From the NCBI GenBank assembly GCA_019162915.1, contig JAFLKZ010000195.1, positions 3,643 through 11,021 of the forward strand: a stretch of 7,379 nt of DNA, given 5' to 3'. Positions 1 to 4,185 of this stretch are shown in pieces. Every line of letters starts with the position of its first letter. Within the stretch, counting starts at the first letter, position 1. This stretch comes from Campylobacteraceae bacterium. GTDB taxonomy: Bacteria; Campylobacterota; Campylobacteria; Campylobacterales; Sulfurospirillaceae. The notes beneath the pieces are model-generated. The model did no database searches and was not told where the DNA came from. It saw only the letters and a program-made list of their open reading frames with translations. A program made the translations under genes and the position numbers.

Positions 1-1
1 A

Positions 2-196
2 GAAGCTTCTCTTGAAGCTTCTGATGTATCTAAAAAGCTTTCTTTAGATACCGCAAAAGTCATAGAAAATATTGGTATTATTTATGACTCTTCTTTACAG
101 AATAGTGATAGCGTGAAAGATCTTAATGATGCCTCTTTCGAGTTACTAAAACAATCAAACGAACTTTCTTCTAAACTCAATCAATTTAAAATTTAA
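2..196 (+). CDS. Methyl-accepting chemotaxis protein, C-terminal end (partial)
   Basis: This is the last 64 codons of a gene that begins before the window; the frame starting at base 2 is open up to TAA at 194-196. The peptide is hydrophilic and helical, with a heptad-like pattern of Leu, Val and Ile among Ser, Asn, Asp and Lys, and it ends LNQFKI. That ending, and a run such as LLKQSNELSSKLNQFKI, is what is usually seen at the tail of the cytoplasmic coiled-coil signalling domain of chemoreceptors, just beyond the CheA/CheW-binding hairpin. No CheR/CheB-binding pentapeptide follows. The signalling tip and any sensor domain lie outside the window, so the ligand cannot be guessed. A 12-base unit, GAAGCTTCTCTT, is repeated almost twice at bases 2-22 and encodes EASLEAS. 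The gene converges with trmA and its stop lies inside a shared hairpin. Another long coiled-coil protein is possible but less likely. Confidence 0.7.
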   Translation, partial: EASLEASDVSKKLSLDTAKVIENIGIIYDSSLQNSDSVKDLNDASFELLKQSNELSSKLNQFKI

Positions 197-221
197 TCCT
201 TACATGTAAGGATTAAATTTT
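188..221 (+). terminator. 34-bp perfect palindrome, likely terminator between convergent genes
   Basis: Bases 188-221 read the same on both strands, centred between 204 and 205 on TTACATGTAA, with arms AAAATTTAATCC and GGATTAAATTTT. As RNA it would fold into a long hairpin of up to 17 pairs (a few fewer once the loop opens), with three G-C pairs per arm. On the plus strand the hairpin runs into T at 218-223, so it fits a rho-independent terminator for the chemoreceptor gene. On the minus strand the T run is only the TTTT inside the arm, so it should be weaker for trmA. The stop codons of both genes lie inside the palindrome. Confidence 0.75.
200..209. repeat. TTACATGTAA palindrome, copy 1 (terminator centre)
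   Basis: This copy is the centre of the 34-bp palindrome between the chemoreceptor gene and trmA, and it is the only copy in noncoding DNA. The motif recurs at 689-698, 996-1004, 1199-1208, 2690-2698 and 6506-6515. Confidence 0.6.
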
Positions 222-1316
222 TTGTAAAATAACGCCTGATTCTAAATGTTCAGTGTTAGGGAATTGGTCAAAAAGTGCAAAATTCTGAATGGTGTGTGTA
301 TTTTTTAAAAACTCAAGATCACGTTTGAGTGTTAAAGGATTGCACGATATATAAATAATATTTTCAAACTGAGCAATAAAAGCAAGACTCTCTTCGTCCA
401 TGCCTGACCTTGGAGGATCTACAAAAACATGACTAAAGTTATATTTATCCAAATCAACTTCTTGAAGCCTTTTAAATTCACGTTCTTTTTTTAAGGCTAT
501 CGTTAATTCTTCCGCACTCATTCTTAGAAACTCTATATTGGTCACACCATTTAACGTGCAATTTTTGAGTGCTGATTTGATAGATGTTTTTGAGATTTCG
601 GTAGCCAAGACGTTGTTGAACTTCTCACTCAAAGGAATCGTAAAATTGCCATGACCACAATAAAGCTCCAGCAAATCATGGGTATCTTTTACATGTAAAC
701 AAACCCAGTTAATCATCTTTTCATTCACGATTCGATTTGGTTGCGAAAAACCACCTTCAATGATATGGAAAAGATAATTTTTATTGTCAATGGTGAGTTC
801 TTCTTCGATAAAATCTTGAGATAAAACCCGTTTGACTTTATGACTACGACCAATGACATGAACACCAAATTTAGCTTCAATGGGCTTAGCAAGCTCATCC
901 CAAGTGATATCTATTTTTTTATGATAAAGAAGTGTTACGAGTAAACCTTTTGAACTTGCCAGAAAATCTATGGCGAAAAGTCTTTCTCTAAGTTCTACAT
1001 GTAAACTGATGTACTCGAGTAATAAGGGCATTAAGATGGCTATCTTTTCTTCCACTTTTGGGCAAGATGTGATACAGATAGCCCCTTTTTTGTTTACCGA
1101 GCCCATAGCATAACTAATGCTCTCCCCTGTGTGCCAGATGCGAAACTCAGCACGTCCGCGATAGTGCGATGAGGGAGAAGTAAATACTTCAAAATCTTTT
1201 ACATGTAAAGATTCAAAGAGTGAAGAAGCAAAATCTTTTTTATATGCTACTTGCGCTTCATAATCTAATTCATACAGTGTACAACTGCCACATTTTCCGA
1301 AATATTCACAATCCAT
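213..1316 (-). CDS. trmA: tRNA (uracil-5-)-methyltransferase TrmA with RlmD-like Fe-S cysteines
   Basis: This 367-residue protein should use S-adenosylmethionine to make 5-methyluridine at position 54 in the T loop of tRNA. It resembles E. coli TrmA (366 residues) along its length: SHYRGRAEFRIWH at 50-62, LLYHKK at 129-134, the SAM-binding LLELYCGHGNF at 215-225, DPPRSG at 300-305, the catalytic cysteine in YISCNP (C325), and FDQFPNTEHLESGV near the end, where E359 matches the general base of the family. There is no TRAM domain. Unlike E. coli TrmA, it starts with C3-x5-C9-x2-C12 and has C85 in a SCPKV context, which matches the four 4Fe-4S ligands of RlmD (RumA). The ATG at 1316 is supported because it keeps C3 and because AGGAG lies four bases upstream. 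It is the last gene of the minus-strand run. Three copies of TACATGTAA lie within it, each read as LHV. An RlmD/RlmC-like rRNA role is possible, but overall similarity favours TrmA. Confidence 0.93.
   Translation of the reverse strand: MDCEYFGKCGSCTLYELDYEAQVAYKKDFASSLFESLHVKDFEVFTSPSSHYRGRAEFRIWHTGESISYAMGSVNKKGAICITSCPKVEEKIAILMPLLLEYISLHVELRERLFAIDFLASSKGLLVTLLYHKKIDITWDELAKPIEAKFGVHVIGRSHKVKRVLSQDFIEEELTIDNKNYLFHIIEGGFSQPNRIVNEKMINWVCLHVKDTHDLLELYCGHGNFTIPLSEKFNNVLATEISKTSIKSALKNCTLNGVTNIEFLRMSAEELTIALKKEREFKRLQEVDLDKYNFSHVFVDPPRSGMDEESLAFIAQFENIIYISCNPLTLKRDLEFLKNTHTIQNFALFDQFPNTEHLESGVILQKI
689..698. repeat. TTACATGTAA palindrome, copy 2 (in trmA)
   Basis: An exact ten-base palindrome inside trmA, read on the minus strand as Leu-His-Val at residues 207-209. 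Confidence 0.6.
996..1004. repeat. TACATGTAA repeat, copy 3 (in trmA)
   Basis: This copy is preceded by C, so only the eight-base TACATGTA is palindromic. It is read as Leu-His-Val at trmA residues 105-107. Confidence 0.55.
1198..1209. repeat. TTTACATGTAAA palindrome, copy 4 (in trmA)
   Basis: A twelve-base perfect palindrome, read as Leu-His-Val-Lys at trmA residues 37-40. It is the longest form of the repeat within a gene in this window. Confidence 0.6.
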
Positions 1317-1320
1317 AAAG

Positions 1321-1325
1321 CTCCT
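1321..1325 (-). promoter_or_regulatory. Ribosome binding site of trmA
   Basis: On the minus strand AGGAG stands four bases before the ATG at 1316. The spacing is short but the match is strong. It supports the start that keeps the first cysteine of the presumed Fe-S motif. Confidence 0.7.
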
Positions 1326-1329
1326 ATTT

Positions 1330-1351
1330 AATACATATAATTATATGTATT
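1330..1351. promoter_or_regulatory. 22-bp AT-rich palindrome holding a TATAAT box upstream of trmA
   Basis: This perfect palindrome has arms AATACATATAA and TTATATGTATT and fills half of the 43-base gap between the DUF445 gene and trmA. It contains TATAAT on the minus strand (1340-1345), and an equivalent box on the plus strand. On the minus strand the box lies 23 bases before the trmA start, which suits a -10 element; epsilonproteobacterial sigma-70 promoters typically have a clear -10 box and a poorly conserved -35. It could instead be an operator or a weak hairpin. With only two G-C pairs per arm and no flanking T run, a terminator is unlikely. Confidence 0.4.
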
Positions 1352-1359
1352 TTAATTGT

Positions 1360-2070
1360 TTAGATAATAAATGAAGAGATGACACCGATGAGACCACCGA
1401 AGAATCCACCCCAAACAACAAGCCAACCTAAGTGTTCTTTCATAAAACTTTGAACAATTTCTTTAACAAGGAGTGGCGTTAACTCATTTAACCTTTTATC
1501 TATAACACTTTCAATAGAAGATAAGATATCTAAGCTAAGTGATGAATTTTGTAAGTTTTTATTAATTTGGTTATTAAATACATCACTTTGTGTGATTTCA
1601 ATGATAGAAAGCTTGAGTTTTTCACTAAAAGGTGCACGTAAACCCTCTAAAGCTCCCGCTCCACCGAACATTCCTAGCATACTACCAAAAGATGACTCCA
1701 TGACTGTTTTGGTAAGGGCATCAAACGCAGGTGAAAAATCTGTGGTTTCAATAATAGGCACTAAATCAATTTTTTTCTCTTCTTTGGCAAAAAAATCATC
1801 CAATTGAGTCTTCGTAAAAAACTGATTCATCATCAACTCTTTAATTGAAGTTTTAAATGCCTCAAATTGTAATTGGATAACACCACTACCATATAAAAAT
1901 GGCACTTTTTCAAAGAGCATATAAATCGCTATTTGATTAGTGAGTGCACCTGAAAGTGCAAAAAGACCAGCTAAAAGTAACCACTGACTATACGGCTGTG
2001 GAACAAAAAAAGAGAGAAGTGTGATGGCGACACTAATGAAATCTGTCAACCAACTTTTGTTAATATTCAT
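1360..2070 (-). CDS. DUF445 family membrane protein, function unknown
   Basis: This 236-residue protein fits the DUF445 family, whose biochemical role is not established. Two hydrophobic segments lie near the N-terminus (about residues 9-23 and 30-50). The second runs into GALTNQIAIYMLFEKVPFLY at 41-60, which resembles the family signature GALTNxxAIxMLF, followed by GSGVI. A long soluble part covers about 65-212 and includes a glycine-rich run, GSMLGMFGGAGALEG, at 129-143. A last membrane segment lies at about 214-236 (LGWLVVWGGFFGGLIGV), so the protein is probably anchored to the inner membrane at both ends. The ATG at 2070 is preceded by AAGGA with five bases between. The gene starts 28 bases after the radical SAM gene and is followed by trmA after 43 bases, so it probably belongs to the same transcript. 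Its membrane character and family are clear; its job is not. Confidence 0.85.
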   Translation of the reverse strand: MNINKSWLTDFISVAITLLSFFVPQPYSQWLLLAGLFALSGALTNQIAIYMLFEKVPFLYGSGVIQLQFEAFKTSIKELMMNQFFTKTQLDDFFAKEEKKIDLVPIIETTDFSPAFDALTKTVMESSFGSMLGMFGGAGALEGLRAPFSEKLKLSIIEITQSDVFNNQINKNLQNSSLSLDILSSIESVIDKRLNELTPLLVKEIVQSFMKEHLGWLVVWGGFFGGLIGVISSFII

Positions 2071-2098
2071 AGTTTTCCTTTAAAAATGAGAGTTGCAA

Positions 2099-3613
2099 TT
2101 ATACATGAGAGTGCTTTAATTGACGTTTGTTAGGTTTTAGGGCATTCTCTTTTTGTTCTTTGTTTGAGATATGATTTTCTTGTAAAAATGAGGGTAACTT
2201 TCTTCCTCTTTGCCCCATGATATCATCAATAAGCATGGCTTTGATTTCGCTTTCTTCATAGCTTAAAACAGTAGTTAGGTATCTAAAGAGTAGTTCGCTA
2301 AGTCTCTCTAATGAGATTTGCCAAGTGGACTCTGTTTGGATATAAATCCACTCACTAAAAGCGTAAAATCCTTCATATACTTTGCCCTCGTTCCATAAAT
2401 ATGGTGCTGTTTTTTTGAAATTTCCACTGTTGTAGACCAAATTCCAAAATCGTGCAAAGCGTTTCATCTTTTGCATCAGAGCATAAGAGATAAGATTGTT
2501 TTTCAAAATATCATAAGGAGGCTTGTTGGAATAGACCATGCCATATTCTTCGTCATGGCGAGAAAGCGTTGTTCCAGAGAGTTTTTTGAGGATACCCAGT
2601 TGAATTTCACATTGGGTAAGGGCATAGAGCATATCAAGATTTGCGCCAAAACTTTCGACACTTTCTCCTGGTAGTCCAATGATTAAGTCTACATGTAAAT
2701 GTGCTTTGGTTTCATTTTGTAAAAAAGCTAAGTTTTCTTTTATTTTGGGGATATTGAGTCTTCGGTGAATATTTTGAGCAACAATAGGATCAAGTGTTTG
2801 AATGCCTACTTCAAGTTGCAATGAAGCTGGTGCAAACTTGGCAATACGTTCTTTAAGTTCTTGTGGAAAATGATCAGGCACAACTTCAAAATGCACAAAA
2901 TATTCGCCCTCTTTGGAGAGAAAAAAGTCTAAAAGTTTGTTCGCATTGGTAATACTAAGATTAAAAGTACGGTCAATAAACTTAAAATTTCGCACACCTC
3001 TTTGCCATAATCCTTCAAGTTCACCTAAAAATTTTCCTATTTCGATGTCACGCACTTTTTTATCAATAGAGGAGAGGCAAAATTCACACGTAAAAGGACA
3101 CCCACGACTGGCTTCGACATAACAATAACGATGCTTAATGTCTTGGTCCTCATAATAAGCATAAGGCAGTTCTATCGCATTCATATCCACCATCGAGGCT
3201 TTGATAATAGGCTCTTTGGGAGGAGTTCCCTTTAAAATTTGCTGAGAAAGTTCATAAAAAGCGATATCTCCCTCACCTTGAATAATAAAATCAGCCTTAC
3301 TAAAATCAACCCTATGCGGAAAATAACTAGCCTCTGGTCCCCCTAAAACAAGCGTGATATGAGGGGCTACTTTTTTAAGAATAGACAAAAGCTCATGCAC
3401 TTCTAGGGCATTCCAAATGTAAGCACCAATGCCTACTATTTTAGGGTTGAGTGATAAGATAGTTTCTACGGCATCAGCAACAGAACTATTGATAACAAAT
3501 TCAAGAATTTTAGCTTTGGGTTGAAGCTCTTTAAGATTAGCAAAAAGGTAGCGAAGTCCAATAGCTGTGTGGGCATATCGTGCATTAAAAGTGGTTAAAA
3601 CTATCTGTGTCAT
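2099..3613 (-). CDS. Radical SAM protein with N-terminal B12-binding-type domain (DUF4080-like)
   Basis: This 504-residue protein should cleave S-adenosylmethionine at a 4Fe-4S cluster to start a radical reaction; its substrate is unknown. Residues 1 to about 135 look like the Rossmann-like B12-binding fold found before many radical SAM domains, with IVGIGAYIWN at 59-68, VLGGPEASYF at 89-98 and the IIQGEGD segment at 110-116. I see no DxHxxG motif for a lower-axial histidine, so cobalamin, if bound, would be held without it. The radical SAM core begins with EASRGCPFTCEFCLSS; C172, C176 and C179 form CxxxCxxC. LEVGIQTLD at 267-275 and DLIIGLPGES at 309-318 are typical core strands. Residues from about 360 on resemble the DUF4080 region that often follows. 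The tail after 480 is rich in Lys and Asn and probably flexible. The ATG at 3613 has only a weak AAAGA-like ribosome site. It is 31 bases downstream of slyD. Confidence 0.88.
   Translation of the reverse strand: MTQIVLTTFNARYAHTAIGLRYLFANLKELQPKAKILEFVINSSVADAVETILSLNPKIVGIGAYIWNALEVHELLSILKKVAPHITLVLGGPEASYFPHRVDFSKADFIIQGEGDIAFYELSQQILKGTPPKEPIIKASMVDMNAIELPYAYYEDQDIKHRYCYVEASRGCPFTCEFCLSSIDKKVRDIEIGKFLGELEGLWQRGVRNFKFIDRTFNLSITNANKLLDFFLSKEGEYFVHFEVVPDHFPQELKERIAKFAPASLQLEVGIQTLDPIVAQNIHRRLNIPKIKENLAFLQNETKAHLHVDLIIGLPGESVESFGANLDMLYALTQCEIQLGILKKLSGTTLSRHDEEYGMVYSNKPPYDILKNNLISYALMQKMKRFARFWNLVYNSGNFKKTAPYLWNEGKVYEGFYAFSEWIYIQTESTWQISLERLSELLFRYLTTVLSYEESEIKAMLIDDIMGQRGRKLPSFLQENHISNKEQKENALKPNKRQLKHSHV
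2690..2698. repeat. TACATGTAA repeat, copy 5 (in radical SAM gene)
   Basis: Like copy 3 it is preceded by C. It is read as Leu-His-Val at residues 306-308 of the radical SAM protein. Confidence 0.55.
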
Positions 3614-3644
3614 CAGTTTTCTTTGGGTTTATTTTTATTTCTAT

Positions 3645-4112
3645 TTAACGGGCATGTTCTTCTTTTATCTCTTTGGCACTCGCTTTTCGAACTTCCATAA
3701 CCGTAGCGTCAAAAATGATGTCAAGACCTGCTAAGGGATGATTGCCATCTAAGGTGACTGTATCCTCGTTAATTTGGGTGATTCTATAAGTGATTTCTAG
3801 TTCACCTTCTTCTTCATCTTCGATAATTTCTTCAAATTGCTCGCCCACAAAAATCTTGTCATCAAATTCACTTTTTGCTTCAACAACCACTAAATCTTCA
3901 TCATATTCGCCAAATGATTCAGTAGGTGTCATGTGAACTACGATGTTATCGCCAATTTGTTTTCCCTCTAATGCCAATTCGAGCTTTTTGAAAATATCAT
4001 CATAGCCACCATGAAGGTAAATAAGCGGTTGGACACCAGAGTCAATAATATTTTTTTCAGTATCAGACACTGAATAATCAAGCGTTACAACGCAGTTTTT
4101 TGTAATAATCAT
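3645..4112 (-). CDS. slyD: FKBP-type peptidyl-prolyl cis-trans isomerase SlyD, short form
   Basis: This 155-residue cytoplasmic protein should speed cis-trans isomerisation of X-Pro bonds and act as a folding chaperone. The FKBP domain is split as in SlyD: residues 1 to about 68, containing YLHGGYDDIFKKLELALEGK at 32-51 and the conserved ESFGEYDEDLV at 65-75, then the inserted IF (chaperone) domain to about 122, and the return strand GNHPLAGLDIIFDATVMEVR at 123-142. The NHPLAG motif is characteristic. The IF domain carries an acidic stretch, EEIIEDEEEGE, at 94-104. E. coli SlyD continues for about 50 residues rich in His and Cys that bind nickel; here the protein ends in EEHAR, so the metal-binding tail is missing. 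The ATG at 4112 has AAGGA six bases upstream. It is probably first in a transcript continuing into the radical SAM gene. Confidence 0.93.
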   Translation of the reverse strand: MIITKNCVVTLDYSVSDTEKNIIDSGVQPLIYLHGGYDDIFKKLELALEGKQIGDNIVVHMTPTESFGEYDEDLVVVEAKSEFDDKIFVGEQFEEIIEDEEEGELEITYRITQINEDTVTLDGNHPLAGLDIIFDATVMEVRKASAKEIKEEHAR

Positions 4113-4134
4113 AGAATTTCCTTGTGAGTAATAG

Positions 4135-4145
4135 TTTACATATAA
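4135..4145 (-). promoter_or_regulatory. Possible promoter region of slyD
   Basis: Between the acnB terminator and the slyD ribosome site the minus strand reads TTATATGTAAA, with TATATG as a possible -10 element about 27 bases before the ATG. slyD lies beyond a terminator, so it needs a start near here. No clear -35 is seen and the exact box is uncertain. On the plus strand the same bases read TTTACATATAA, one substitution away from the TTTACATGTAA repeat found elsewhere in the window. Confidence 0.3.
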
Positions 4146-4150
4146 GCAGT

Positions 4151-4178
4151 AAAAGCCACTTCTTATAAAGTGGCTTTT
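4151..4178 (-). terminator. Rho-independent terminator after acnB
   Basis: Bases 4151-4161 (AAAAGCCACTT) and 4168-4178 (AAGTGGCTTTT) pair perfectly over 11 bases around a six-base loop. It starts eight bases after the acnB stop. On the minus strand the second arm ends in TTTT; on the plus strand the hairpin is followed by seven T. It most likely ends the ftsK-acnB transcript and separates it from slyD. It could act in both directions, though no plus-strand gene runs into it. Confidence 0.8.
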
Positions 4179-4185
4179 TTTAACA

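Noticed and set aside
1..22. Near-duplicate GAAGCTTCT units as a tandem repeat element
   Set aside because: There are fewer than two copies and they encode EASLEAS in a coiled coil, which is explained by local protein repetition.
689..1209. Repeated LHV(K) peptide in TrmA as a protein repeat
   Set aside because: The surrounding residues are unrelated, the three sites fall in different structural parts of the enzyme, and the same DNA word is read in another frame in acnB. The repeat is at DNA level.
2071..2098. Gap between the radical SAM and DUF445 genes as a regulatory site
   Set aside because: Apart from the AAGGA ribosome site I see no hairpin, T run or convincing promoter box in these 28 bases.
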